Shown here: positions 40,001-49,046 of the stretch, piece by piece | How the letters are laid out: each line of letters opens with the position of its first letter | Position numbering within the stretch: position 1 is the first letter of the stretch | NCBI GenBank assembly: GCA_004352715.1 | Contig: SCFE01000061.1 | Location: 1,565,588-1,629,587, forward strand | Reading direction: 5' to 3' | From: Hofstenia miamia | Lineage: Eukaryota > Xenacoelomorpha > Acoela | DNA: 64,000 bases | Position numbers and translations under genes: made by a program | The notes under the pieces: model-generated | Told to the model about the DNA's origin: nothing | Seen by the model: the letters and a program-made list of their open reading frames with translations, nothing else | The model's database searches: none

Positions 40001-43000
40001 CTCCCTTCGAAAGAAGCTTTGTCCACTCCCACGTTTTTATCAATTCCGTTTTCATTTCGCTCCCACGTTCTTATATTTTTCGTTTTTCAACAGTCAAGTA
40101 TGAAAAAGGACTTTGAATTTGTTTGGAATTACGTGGGACAGCGTTATTATCTATATCATTGTTTCACGGTCAAATTTTATTTGTGAACAATAGGCGTGGT
40201 GAATTCATATCAACAAAACAATCCGAAGTTGAACTTTGTTCTAAGCGATGTGTCTAAATAAGTTTAAGTAGTTTAAATATTTTTTAAAATTATCCGCATT
40301 AATGTGGATTCCTAGCTATTTCAAATTTGATTATACGTTCTTAAATAGAAGATACGTTCTGCGAGCGCATATTAGCAGAATATTTAATGCGGCCACGTTG
40401 ACCTGGACCCAAAAAGTTTTGATCCATCTAAATGTTATTTATTTTATTACTGGATTTTATATCAATATATCGTGTTGTTTCCTATACCTTACTGATTTTT
40501 ATTTCAGGCTGGCGCATCTCAGGTCATGTTCACCAACCCCCTTGAAATAGTGAAAATCCGTTTACAGGTGTCTGGAGAAATTGCACACACTCGAAACATT
40601 TCAGCTATTCAAGTAATTCGCGAATTAGGCTTATTCGGCCTTTACAAGGTATCTTTCGCACATTGTTGACCCTATACTCAAGTTTAATTTTAATCTGTAT
40701 TAAGTTGATTTTTCTTAGGGACATCATTACGACGTTAGAATTATACATTGTATATATGTATGGTATATTCAAATTTAAATATTTTTTGTAAATATATACA
40801 TGAGAGGACGAATTATTTTCTTGGGTGAAATCAAAGGATTTCGTATGCTTTCAAAGATTGCTTAACCCTTATTTATCGGAAATGGGGTAAATTTGTGTTT
40901 CACAGCAAAATTTAGCATGAAATACATGTTTACAAGGTTTATCATAAAGTATAAAAATATGCATCACTTGGACAAATTCCCATTATGGACTGACATTTGT
41001 AAATGAGAATTGGAGTGGCTGCCAGAAAAATATCCACACGAGCCTTCGCATCTGCGGATTTGATATTGTGGGCGTCGTTGCTACCAATATTGCAAGAAAT
41101 GCCTCTCCGAGATGACGATGTACACTATGAGTCTTGTCAACGAGCCGTAATTTCTAAGCTCGATTCGGCTCGTTTAAATTTTGAGTAAGTTCGACTCGGC
41201 TCCCTCGCCACAGAAAATCTTTCAATGAGGCTCCTTTCAGCTCGATATTTATTTTAAAATATTGTGCTCTCAGAATTTTTTCAATTTCTCTTCCTAATAT
41301 TTAATAAAAATTTCTAAAATACGATTATAAGAAGGGAATTATTGAATGAAAACATAAGAAAAATCTGCATAATCATATTAACAAGCAGCACTATAAATTT
41401 GGTTTGCTTAAAAACGGCACGTTTTGGGCTCGTTGTATATCCAATTCTCTGCTCAAGCTCGGCTCGGCTCGTTAGAAGCTCGTTGACAAGTCTGACACTA
41501 TGTCGACGAAACAAGGATAGGAAAGTCGCAACCATCTGTTCTTAATCCTTCGAACCAATTTGTACTTATCGTGGATCAATAATTTGTGATCTTCATTGAA
41601 TTAGAGTTAGTAATCATTTTAGAACACTTTATTTAAACACTAATTCGGCTTTCCAGTCTTTTATTCTGGGGTCACTTTGACCCTATTTCCTGTAGATAAG
41701 GATTAATACAAAACGGTCCACTTAAGGTAGAGACCCTTTGCTCTTTATTGTATGTATCTATACGAAAGAAGATTTTTTATAATTTTTATATAAGAAGCAT
41801 TTACGCAGTTGAAGTAATCTACTTAAAAATTATGGAAATTTTAAGTATTCATTCTAATTTTTGCAGCGAACCTGCTATCAAAAATCAAGCCACAATTGCA
41901 AAAAATTCCAAAAATTCTATAAAAATCTAAATATCTCCTATTTTATGTAATGACCACAAATCTCAGTCAGAATGAATTATTAACAATTCATTTGAAATTC
42001 CCCGTCGTCTTGACAACCAAGATGATCCTTATTTAAGCAAATTTGAAACTTTCCATTCATATAATGATTGGGTGTTTATTGCATGTTAAAGTTCTACCAC
42101 AATCGACATAACACATACGTTGTAAGTGGCATTCATTTTATAAACAAATAGTTGCAATGCAAAAATTATGCGGTTGTCAACAACTGACTAGGTTGAAGAA
42201 ATCGTGTACTTCTGAATAATTATTTCCAAAAAAATACCACCGCTAGTAGTACTAATATTGCTTATTAAAACTAAATTTTGTAATACAGGCGCGTAACACT
42301 CTCGATTTAAACTGTTCGGTCTAAATACATGCAGAAGGCAGATAAATTGATGTAGGATATAACGCGAAGCCGTGTTATGTCTAGAGCATGTCAATCCCCA
42401 GAAACTTTTCATATAGATTTGCCAAATTGTTTCACTTGGTGCTTTCAAGCACATAGATCAAAGATTTTGCGGTACATAATTAGTTATGTGTAATATGTGT
42501 AACATTGCGAAGAAGTATTTAAGATTTATAATCTAATCGAGATCACCATGCTCATATGCAAAACAATCACGAGGTGGTGATATTAGTTAGAAAACACCCA
42601 AAAAATTTATGGTTGTTGTTCTTTGTTGATAACATTGATAGTCATTGCCAATATCCACAATTGAAATTTGACCCATGTTTCCTTGTGAATCATTGAGCCT
42701 AGCTTGGTTTATCGTTTAACGAGGAAGAGTCTTTCACTGATGGAATTTGTGGTTGAAGGGACGGATCATAGTACCGTTCTCTAACAAAACTTCATGTTCC
42801 ACTATAAAAAACGTTGGGGCCAGTAACCAGAATAAGTCTCCATTTGGTCATATCAGAGTCAGCTAAGTATTAAACTGAGAGTTTTGTAACTACTTTCTCG
42901 TGAGACCAAAACCCAATAGCTGGACATAAAGCCATTAATTTCTTCAAATTAAAGGTTTTATGCGAAATTTATACACTCATGTTGCAAAAGTTCTAAGTTA

Positions 43001-46000
43001 ATTCAAAAAAATTACTGAAATCCTAAACATTTCACAGGATTTTGTTGTCATATTTTGGTTTCAGTAAATTTTTCAGAAAAAGCATAAGGCAAATATTGCT
43101 TATCTAATGAGAGAAGTAATTTGAAGTTTAAATTCACAAGAAAAATGGATCGTACTACAAAAATTCATTCGAAACAATTTTGTTACATATAGTCAATAAT
43201 TTTGATCGCAACTGTATTTGATTGCTTTAAATTTGTTGCGAAAGTCGCAAACTCTGTGGAGTTAGTTCTTTATTTTACCCTTTTTTATTTTATATTTACT
43301 ATGTTCTCTAGTTTCATCGATATTGGCATTTGAGAATAACGACAATATGTGACAAGTCATGAAATGGCCTTATCCTACCGCCAAATAAAATTATTTATGA
43401 AATTATTACATTTGCTTCTCGTCGATTGATGAATAAATCTTGAGCTAATTGGAGAGATAAGTTTCATGACAGAGTATCACATAAGTTATAAAAGATGTAG
43501 ACTTGCATTGAAAAAAACACCATATTCCATTTTTTTATAAAAAATAGAATGCTAGCCTTGCTCTTGAGAATCCTTTGTATTCGTTTCAATACATGTTAGC
43601 GGTTAGAATGTTGAGTGAAGAAATGTAGTTTATTTCAACAAGCATTTCGAATGTTCCATTCCTCGTTTTTCAACGCGTCACTCATTAAAGTTACATTTTC
43701 CCAGTAGACATTTTATAAACGGTTATATTCGGATTGTTTCTATTGCCTTGATTTTCCTGATTTTTTCTATTTTTTGTACTAAAATTTGCTACTTCTTTAC
43801 AATTATAATTGAGATATATTATCTGCATGTGTTTCTTTACATATTATGCAAGAATTCACAATAGTGATGGCAATTATAAAATTGTAAAAATAATAATGAT
43901 TCTAATAGTAATAATAATTTTGGATAGAGTGAAATACACATATCTGTCAAGTTCATTAACCCATGTGAATGTTGTAACATTTTTTAGCATGTGGAAGTTG
44001 GACTCCATTTTTTTCCTTTCCATGTCAGACCACTTTTCACTTATGGATATTGAATCAATTCCAACATATGCTGACATACCAACCACCGTACAATTTTTAC
44101 ATTGGCCTTGCTAGTTACTGAGCAAATAATTTTTTTTCGATGAGAAATCCGATTTTTGCAAAAATATTCAAATTATTTTCATAACTAGTTTTCTGATAAT
44201 TAGGCGGTCTAATGCTCATGGGAACAACACCCCCGAAATATTTTGTTTTTTGAGTCCCATCCAGGCGCGCCGTGCGCAAAATCAGAGGTTGTGCTTTCGT
44301 AGAATTTTTCAATGTCTGTGTATAAAAAATCTCTTACTGTCAATAAATGCCGTAAGTAAGCAATTACTATTGTGACAAAAGGAGAAATTTTTTTTCAAAA
44401 TTATTGTACGCAAATGATGCCTCCCTTAGTTTATGGCTTAAGCATGTACAAATAGCTTTGCTTTTCAAAATTTGCATTGCCTATCTCATGTACCTTTTAG
44501 GGTTCCAGAGCTTGTTTTCTTCGTGACATTCCTTTCTCTGCAATCTACTTTCCTTTGTATGCTTTTCTAAAGAAACGACAGCAAGATGCAGATGGTATTG
44601 ATTACTTTTCTACAATTTTTATTCACTAAGTGTTTAGGAAGAAATTCTCCTATTTCTCTTTTCATTGCTGGTGTTGGTGCTGGTGTTCCAGCACCATTCC
44701 TCACGACCCCCGCAGACGTTATCAAGACAAGATTGCAGGTAAAAGCAAGAGAAGGCCGAACTACTTACAACGGTGTTATTGATTGTGCGAAAAAGATTTG
44801 GCGAGAAGAAGGCTGGAAGGCCTTCTGGAAAGGATCAGGAGGTAAACATTTTTTGACCCATTAATTGCATTGCATTTGATCATAATGCCATCCCATTAGC
44901 AATCCAATGCAATATTCTAGTTCCATAACTTCTATTTTATCTGAAATTTGAAAACGTTTCTTTGCTAATGGTCCTAGTTTCTAGTCTCACTAATACATTT
45001 AAGGCCTGTTCGTAGCGCCATGAAACTGGAAAAAGTATATCTCACGATTAAACCTTATAATTGATGGCCTATATATCTTATCATGCAGACTGCTTTCATT
45101 AAATTTATATTTGCAATATAATTACTACGTGGACCACACATTGCTAAGCTGAGTAGCGTTAATTTTACACAGTGCTCCAAGGGGATTAAAACGCTAGTTA
45201 TTGTTTTCGCAATTATGTGACTGTTTATTTTAGCTTAACGACATTGTGCAAGCCCAACTAGATAGTCGCATGTTTAGAGTTAAAATATCCTTTATACTTT
45301 TTGTAGATTTTTCTACATATAAATTTAATTAATACGATTTACGTGTAATTGAGACGGTAATGTAGCTTAGTCTTCACCACTGTATAATTTGCCAGGGCAT
45401 TTGCATACTAGTCTCGAAATAAAGAGGCCAATGCAGCATATGAATTTCGACACCTACCTCAGGAACCTTAGCTTTCAGCACAGTACTTAACCTTCTTTTG
45501 ACTTAGAGTCAAATATAACAGCTCTGGAAAAATGTAACGTAGTTTTTGCGCTAAGTCAAACCTATTTAGCTAGAGTTTTTCGATCCGCTCCTCAATTCGG
45601 TGTCACGCTGTTATCATACGAACTTCTACAAAGAACGTTTCCTGTTGACTTCTTAGGAAGGTAACATTAATTATTTAGTTACATTATTTTCAATAAAAGC
45701 ATTTATTCAATTTTAACTTTCCAATGCCAATAATTTTGATCTATAGTATTCGCTCTTCCAATTCATATTGTGTGCTTTATCGAATTTTTTTTTATTAAAA
45801 TCATTAATTTTTTTTCAAAAAAAATTGACTTGAGCAAAAACATACTAAATCCTGTATGTTTTAGCCCTAATCACTTGTTAAGTACATTTAAGCTGTTTTT
45901 AAGGTGTTTTTTAATGTAATGCATTTTCGTTTTCTTGTTGGTTGGAATGTTTATAGGTCATATGCTTCTCTTACCGATATTTAAAGCTGGCAGTAATTTT

Positions 46001-48805
46001 AATTTTTTTATTAAATGTTAATTGTGCTATTACTAATAAGTTTACTAGCGTGTAAATCGTACCCGTAGATATAAAATATTTTCAAAAGTTTACATTTATT
46101 TTGTTCACCCTGTTTACCTGGGCTTTTTCGTAGCAGTTATTCCCCTAAGATATCGGAAGCGGTACATTCGATCAACACCAAATGTGGTGTGGAGATACTT
46201 TGACATGTGAAGTATATCAGACAAAACCATTTTGCGATACGATTTAATATGGAAATTATGTATCCAATTTTCTAAATTTCTCATTATTGACAAAAAATGT
46301 TAGAAATATTGCTAAATAGAAATCAAGAGAAAGGCCTATAATTCAAACAAAACATAGAAAACATTCAATTATGATTTTGCTGTGAAAATTATGCATTGGT
46401 TTCAATTTATAGCCTTTACATACAAAATCGTTATTTTTAAAACGCTCAACAAATATATCAGTTTTTCATGAACTTTTTTTTAGAATCGCTATAACTTTGT
46501 AATCATTGACCCTATCTGAATAATTTTTGCGTCAAAAGTTGTAGAACAAGATAAACAAAGAAATCATAGAATGATAGTTTACTTTAAAAAAACGGTCTCT
46601 GAGGTATATCTACAAATATGAAGGGGTCAAATCGTCCCCAGCTAAAAAAAGGGTTAACTATCGGTCTAAGTTATAGATAAACTTGAAATATTTTTAGTCG
46701 ACCGGAGGGTTCCCAGAAGAAGCATAAAGTACCAGAGTATGTTAGCGAACTGCCACCAATCAATCCTGACCATGTCGGTGGCTTACACATGGCCGTAGCA
46801 GCATTTGCAGGGATAGAGAGCAAATTCGGCCTCTTCTTGCCTAAATTTGTTAACCCTATTCAACACAAACTTATAGGTAAGCTTTTAGTATTTTAAGGCC
46901 TATTTATAATTTTTTTCTTTACGCATAACTACGTGAAAATATACGTAGAATTATTTATTCGCGCAGGAATGATTACAAAATTCTAACCTATTTTTAGATA
47001 CGCTAATAGAATACACTACATGGTTACTTTTATATCCGCTTTAATGATTTGGTGTTAATGGGAGCTGTTTTAAACATTTTTTGCAAATCTTGGTTTAGCT
47101 TTTCACAATATTCATATTTATGTTTACATAAAAAATATATTTTTAATATCAATCTGACGTAATCATGGTTGTTCAACCTCAGTTTACAATCTTCTTTGAT
47201 GTGGTTGCTCAAGTCGTTTTAATCAATAAACTCTAAGCTTTCCCATGTTTACTTTTCGATTCTTGATATTTGATCATTAAATAGCTACATTTCATTTAGA
47301 CATTATTTTGTAATTCAGTCTCAAGTTTTCTTTAGTTTCTGCTCAACGATATTCCCTTCTGTTAAGCAATTACTGTTCTGTGGGGTCATCTAATCCCACA
47401 GGAAAAAACCTGTAAGGTGTAATCCAAGCCCAGCCCGGCCCGTAGCAATTGGTAAAAATTCAGAACCGGATCCATCACACCCGAAATCATTATAAGACTT
47501 TTTGTAAATAAATGAAATTGATTGGCGCTTGCTATTACTAAAACAATTTCTGAGAGAAATTCTTGTAGTCGGGGATTTACTTTTTGATGTATAATTGAAT
47601 ACATTAGTTGATATAATATTGTAATGTAAAAGAAAGAATGCATATTTGTTAAAACAATTTTAAACAATTCTAGGCCTGTTGTCCACAAATTGTATACCCT
47701 TGTCCGCTTCATTCTTAGTTTTACTGCCCAAGCCCGGTCCGGTTACCATTCTGTTTGGGACACTAATGAAAAAAGTAAGTCCACGGTTTTCAGCATTTTT
47801 CTAAAAATTTTTTGCCAATTTTGGCTAAAATATAATGCCGTGCTAACAAAATAGGACCATAAAACCAGAAAATTTAATGAGATTGACAACTGGCATAGGA
47901 TTAAACATCAATAAAATCAGATACACCAGATTCCTAAAAGCAATTCTTTGATATTTTGAATTATGTTAACTTTGTAGGTTGTTTTATATGATGGGACCCT
48001 CTATTTTAATAGATTTGAGAAGGGATTCCTTTTCAGGTTCTGTTCGTTCAATACTCTATACTGCCAATTTTATTTTTTTTGTGCAACCTGACTTGACATG
48101 CATTTTAAGATATTTAATCTGAAAGTATAGAGAAGTAATTTTATAAAAGTAATTGATGCCAGTTTGTTTAGTAAATTACCATGTGAATTGAGTGAAAACA
48201 GTTCAATAAACAAATATTTGTTCATATTCACTTTATAACTTTTCATATGTTTAACTTTTAAGGAATCAATCTTTGGAAAGTTTATCGAGAATACACTGCA
48301 TACTTGCAAAAAATTTTTAAATATAAATTTTGCTAAAACATTAACATGACTCTGCTTAAGTTTAGGACTCATGATTCTACATATACAATGCATTGCTTGA
48401 GTTGTCAAAATGAAATATGGAACTTTTCACAACACCCGCACACTTATGCATTTTGAGTTGTGTAGATATTGTATAGTTCGTGTACATTTATTTCCCTTAG
48501 TATTAGAATAATGATCCTTATATGAATTGCATGTTCGCAAATTTTTCAAGATCCGAAATCTGCACGTTCAATGATCCAAAGCTTTACCCTGATTATATTT
48601 TCCTTGCAGTTTATTTTAACACTTCATTGAATGTTTTGTGTCGGAAAAACGCATTGCTTGATGTGAATCGAGCTTATACTTTTTCTTTATTTTAGATTTT
48701 CCTGGATACGCTCATTACGGCCACCTTCGAACAGGCATGTTGTCTACAGGTATATCATCTAGTGTCAACCACACGATTTTAACTGTTTCTTGTGATAATT
48801 TATAA
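17452..48805 (+). CDS. Calcium-dependent mitochondrial aspartate/glutamate carrier (aralar/citrin family), partial, nine exons
   Basis: Family role: exchanges matrix aspartate for cytosolic glutamate plus a proton across the inner mitochondrial membrane, part of the malate-aspartate shuttle. Exons: 17452-17601, 26092-26144, 36060-36140, 38655-38795 (repeated at 40508-40648), 44501-44594, 44638-44841, 45570-45660, 46698-46876 and 48696-48805. All junctions are GT..AG with matching phase. The joined product gives the three carrier signatures in order ([34 protein letters not shown]) and the tail motif [20 protein letters not shown] typical of aralar and citrin. The first exon begins at phase 1 inside repeat 1, so the EF-hand regulatory half lies elsewhere and was not seen between 11.2 and 17.4 kb. 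Vertebrates have two paralogues and I do not choose between them. The repeated fourth exon looks like an assembly error. Confidence 0.93.
18824..18849. repeat. (GT)n followed by a G run
   Basis: About eight GT units run directly into ten G residues. Prone to slippage. Confidence 0.9.
22038..22350. mobile_element. Miniature inverted-repeat element
   Basis: Left end ggtaaggctgtgcgattc and right end gaatcgcacaaccttacc are inverted repeats with one mismatch over 18 bases. The interior is non-coding, with tcgatt/taattttaatttcgatt words. A clean 8-bp target duplication was not found (cagtcgta versus gaagcgta share 5 of 8), so the hAT assignment is tentative. Confidence 0.7.
23460..24135 (-). pseudogene. 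Decayed mariner/Tc1-like transposase fragment
   Basis: On the minus strand around 23624-23812 a short frame contains [12 protein letters not shown], resembling the first catalytic Asp box (fSDEkwF) of mariner/Tc1/IS630 transposases. Remnants of KRYWKSHL lie just before it in another frame. Stops and shifts break the rest, and no terminal repeats were recognised. Boundaries are rough. Confidence 0.4.
24432..25002. repeat. GC-rich segment of unknown type, possibly a short retroelement
   Basis: About 570 bases clearly richer in GC than the surrounding intron, with sharp edges. Flanks tactgtac (24424-24431) and tactgtcc (25003-25010) match at 7 of 8 positions and may be a target duplication. I see no terminal inverted repeat, no LTR-like TG..CA ends, no convincing Pol III box and no recognisable protein. 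Confidence 0.4.
26092..26144 (+). CDS. Carrier exon b
   Basis: 53-base exon, acceptor gtgttttag, donor aca|gtaagt. Encodes [18 protein letters not shown], the conserved loop and helix segment of repeat 1. Phase 1 in, phase 0 out. Confidence 0.95.
26687..27273 (+). mobile_element. Mariner/Tc1-like element, truncated coding region
   Basis: Left end caggggtgggcagataaatt after a TA, and right end aatttacctacccccatg, are inverted repeats. Plus-strand translation keeps the N-terminal half of a transposase: a start-like METSTRQ-type segment near 26840 (read as [18 protein letters not shown]), then [15 protein letters not shown], one stop, [20 protein letters not shown] and [12 protein letters not shown] (the second helix-turn-helix region). 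The catalytic DDE part is absent and stops interrupt the frame. A 134-codon minus-strand frame across it is a shadow. Confidence 0.75.
27430..27473. repeat. (AT)n microsatellite
   Basis: Alternating AT, interrupted once by a G. Confidence 0.9.
27560..30050 (-). mobile_element. CR1/Jockey-type non-LTR retrotransposon, decayed
   Basis: Minus strand, read from high to low coordinate. An endonuclease (EEP) piece near 29804-29771 reads [11 protein letters not shown], the conserved GDFN box. At 29181-28888 comes the linker with [20 protein letters not shown]. Reverse transcriptase follows: [19 protein letters not shown] (about 28825-28765), [14 protein letters not shown] (about 28622-28575), [18 protein letters not shown] (about 28448-28395) and FADDLK (about 28362-28344), so the catalytic FADD is kept. 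The C-terminal block 27992-27606 has the usual [11 protein letters not shown] and [13 protein letters not shown] pattern. Stops and frameshifts are scattered. A (TA)n run lies between the RT and the C-terminal block. Clade is judged by eye; end points are approximate. Confidence 0.85.
28005..28056. repeat. (TA)n microsatellite inside the retroelement
   Basis: About 26 TA units, located in what would be coding sequence of the non-LTR element, so it expanded after the element died. Confidence 0.9.
30190..30350. repeat. Dispersed repeat, copy 1
   Basis: Contains ggcgtgccgtgcgcaaagt and, about 120 bases on, tgtagtgttttcagattg. The same two words recur with similar spacing at 32902-33017, and the first word recurs at 44262. 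No ends or coding capacity recognised. Confidence 0.6.
31662..31909. mobile_element. hAT-type miniature element rich in CTCGG words
   Basis: Left end taggtccctgcgg and right end cgcaggggccta are inverted repeats. The flank acgagtct (31654-31661 and 31910-31917) is a perfect 8-bp target duplication. The interior repeats ggctcggactcgg and gccgagcccgagcc words on both strands, creating short spurious frames. Non-coding. Confidence 0.88.
32902..33017. repeat. Dispersed repeat, copy 2
   Basis: cgcgcaccgggcgcaaagt near 32919 and cagtagtgctttcagattg near 32996 match the copy at 30190, with a more AT-rich body. Confidence 0.5.
35522..35540. repeat. (TA)n microsatellite
   Basis: About nine TA units. 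Confidence 0.8.
36060..36140 (+). CDS. Carrier exon c
   Basis: Acceptor ttttcttag, donor atg|gtgaga, phase 0 at both ends. Encodes [14 protein letters not shown] then [13 protein letters not shown], matching the segment between carrier repeats 1 and 2. Confidence 0.95.
36545..36690 (+). pseudogene. Tc1/mariner transposase catalytic fragment
   Basis: Two frames together keep the family's second catalytic Asp box as [13 protein letters not shown] and, after a shift, [18 protein letters not shown], the counterpart of WPxQSPDLNPIExLW. The rest of the element is missing or unrecognisable. Confidence 0.75.
36922..37554. mobile_element. hAT-type element, 633 bp
   Basis: Left end caggcttgtccagttcgtgg and right end ..catgaacaagcctg are inverted repeats. 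Flanks atgtatat (36914-36921) and atgtatac (37555-37562) match at 7 of 8 positions. The body holds ggtggggtgaggtgggg-like words and no transposase. The repeated assembly block begins inside this element, so its right part recurs at 39157-39407. Confidence 0.8.
37304..39155. repeat. Repeated block, first copy (likely assembly overlap)
   Basis: 1852 bases repeated at 39157-41008 after a single N, at a constant offset of 1853. I saw one difference (g at 37950, a at 39803). The block includes a complete carrier exon with its splice sites. Confidence 0.9.
38655..38795 (+). CDS. Carrier exon d, first copy (repeat 2 signature)
   Basis: Acceptor tttatttcag, donor aag|gtatct, phase 0 at both ends. 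47 codons: [20 protein letters not shown], then [20 protein letters not shown] and GLFGLYK. Contains the second carrier signature P-L-E..K. Confidence 0.95.
39156..39156. other. Assembly gap (single N)
   Basis: Ambiguous base exactly at the boundary between the two copies of the 1.85-kb block. Confidence 0.95.
39157..41008. repeat. Repeated block, second copy (likely assembly overlap)
   Basis: Near-identical restart of 37304-39155. The sequence then continues without a break into unique intron DNA. Confidence 0.9.
40508..40648 (+). CDS. Carrier exon d, second copy
   Basis: Identical to 38655-38795, including splice sites. Using both copies would insert 47 extra residues and a fourth signature in a family built on exactly three repeats, so only one is expected to be real. 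Confidence 0.85.
41130..41494. mobile_element. hAT-type miniature element, GAGCC family copy 3 (inverted)
   Basis: Left end agtcttgtcaacgagccg and right end cgttgacaagtctg. Flank acactatg at 41122-41129 and 41495-41502 is a perfect 8-bp target duplication. Its reverse complement aligns along its length with the copy at 11669, including the tacaacgagcc and gtttttaagc words. Confidence 0.88.
42970..43215. mobile_element. Tc1-type terminal remnant
   Basis: The right end aataattttgatcgcaactg followed by ta matches the Tc1 end at 6250-6270 except at two bases. The left part is AT-rich and non-coding; the left limit is a guess. Confidence 0.55.
44262..44312. repeat. Dispersed repeat, copy 3 (short)
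   Basis: aggcgcgccgtgcgcaaaat followed by cagaggt matches copy 1 at 30190. The 3' word found in the other copies is absent. Confidence 0.5.
44501..44594 (+). CDS. Carrier exon e
   Basis: Acceptor accttttag, donor gatg|gtattg. Encodes [20 protein letters not shown] then [11 protein letters not shown], matching the [11 protein letters not shown] block of the family. Phase 0 in, phase 1 out. Confidence 0.95.
44595..44637 (+). other. 43-nt intron
   Basis: Starts gtattg and ends gtttag. If retained, the frame meets TAA at 44627-44629. Confidence 0.85.
44638..44841 (+). CDS. Carrier exon f (repeat 3 signature)
   Basis: Phase 1 in and out, donor ggag|gtaaac. Encodes [20 protein letters not shown], then [40 protein letters not shown] and AFWKGSG. 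Contains the third signature P-A-D..K. Confidence 0.95.
45570..45660 (+). CDS. Carrier exon g
   Basis: Acceptor cctatttag, donor gaag|gtaaca. Encodes [20 protein letters not shown] then [10 protein letters not shown], the last transmembrane helix of the carrier. Phase 1 in, phase 2 out. Confidence 0.95.
46698..46876 (+). CDS. Carrier exon h (C-terminal tail)
   Basis: Acceptor atatttttag, donor atag|gtaagc. Encodes [20 protein letters not shown], then [20 protein letters not shown] and [20 protein letters not shown]. The NPDHVGG and AGIESKFG patterns are characteristic of the aralar/citrin tail. Phase 2 in, phase 1 out. Confidence 0.95.
46877..48695 (+). other. Carrier intron, 1.8 kb
   Basis: Contains a GGCCC/CCAAGCCC-rich segment at about 47418-47755 with partial inverted ends (ggtgtaatcc, ggttaccattctg), perhaps a decayed miniature element; no target duplication seen. 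Rest is AT-rich. Confidence 0.6.
48696..48805 (+). CDS. Carrier last exon (provisional)
   Basis: Acceptor attttag, phase 1. Encodes [20 protein letters not shown] then [16 protein letters not shown] and a TAA at 48803. The extreme C-terminus is variable in this family, so homology does not confirm it. A donor-like acag|gtatat at 48750 could instead lead to a further exon. Confidence 0.6.
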
Positions 48806-48842
48806 AGCATAGAAACTGTATTTTCATATCCTTTGTTTTACA

Positions 48843-48921
48843 ACAACGCCATCTATCGAATGATTCTTATTTCATATATTTGTATCAGCTCATTTACTAC
48901 AACGCCATCTATCGAATGATT
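48843..48921. repeat. Two direct repeats in the carrier 3' region
   Basis: The word acaacgccatctatcgaatg, continuing for three more bases, occurs at 48843 and again at 48899, 56 bases apart. Confidence 0.85.
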
Positions 48922-49040
48922 TTATCTTTCAAATCTGTTTCCATCTTCTAAATTTTTGAATTGAATTTTATCCCTAGTCTTGATCTTAAAGCATATATTA
49001 ATTTAATTTTGAAATAGATGTGTTATTTTTCGGACAATTC

Positions 49041-49046
49041 AATAAA
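49041..49046 (+). terminator. Candidate poly(A) signal of the carrier gene
   Basis: AATAAA about 235 bases after the provisional stop. Common by chance in this AT-rich sequence. Confidence 0.35.

Larger units (their letters stand above)
40649..44500 (+). other. Carrier intron, 3.9 kb
   Basis: Holds a hAT-type element (41130), a Tc1-type terminal remnant (about 42970-43215) and a dispersed repeat (44262). No coding signal. Confidence 0.85.

Noticed and set aside
40508-40648. True tandem exon duplication or mutually exclusive exons in the carrier
   Set aside because: The two copies and about 1.7 kb of flanking intron are near-identical and separated by an N; exclusive exons would normally have diverged.
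43809-44114. 101-codon frame in a carrier intron
   Set aside because: Starts at a non-ATG codon, hydrophobic AT-driven composition, overlapped by another frame on the opposite strand.
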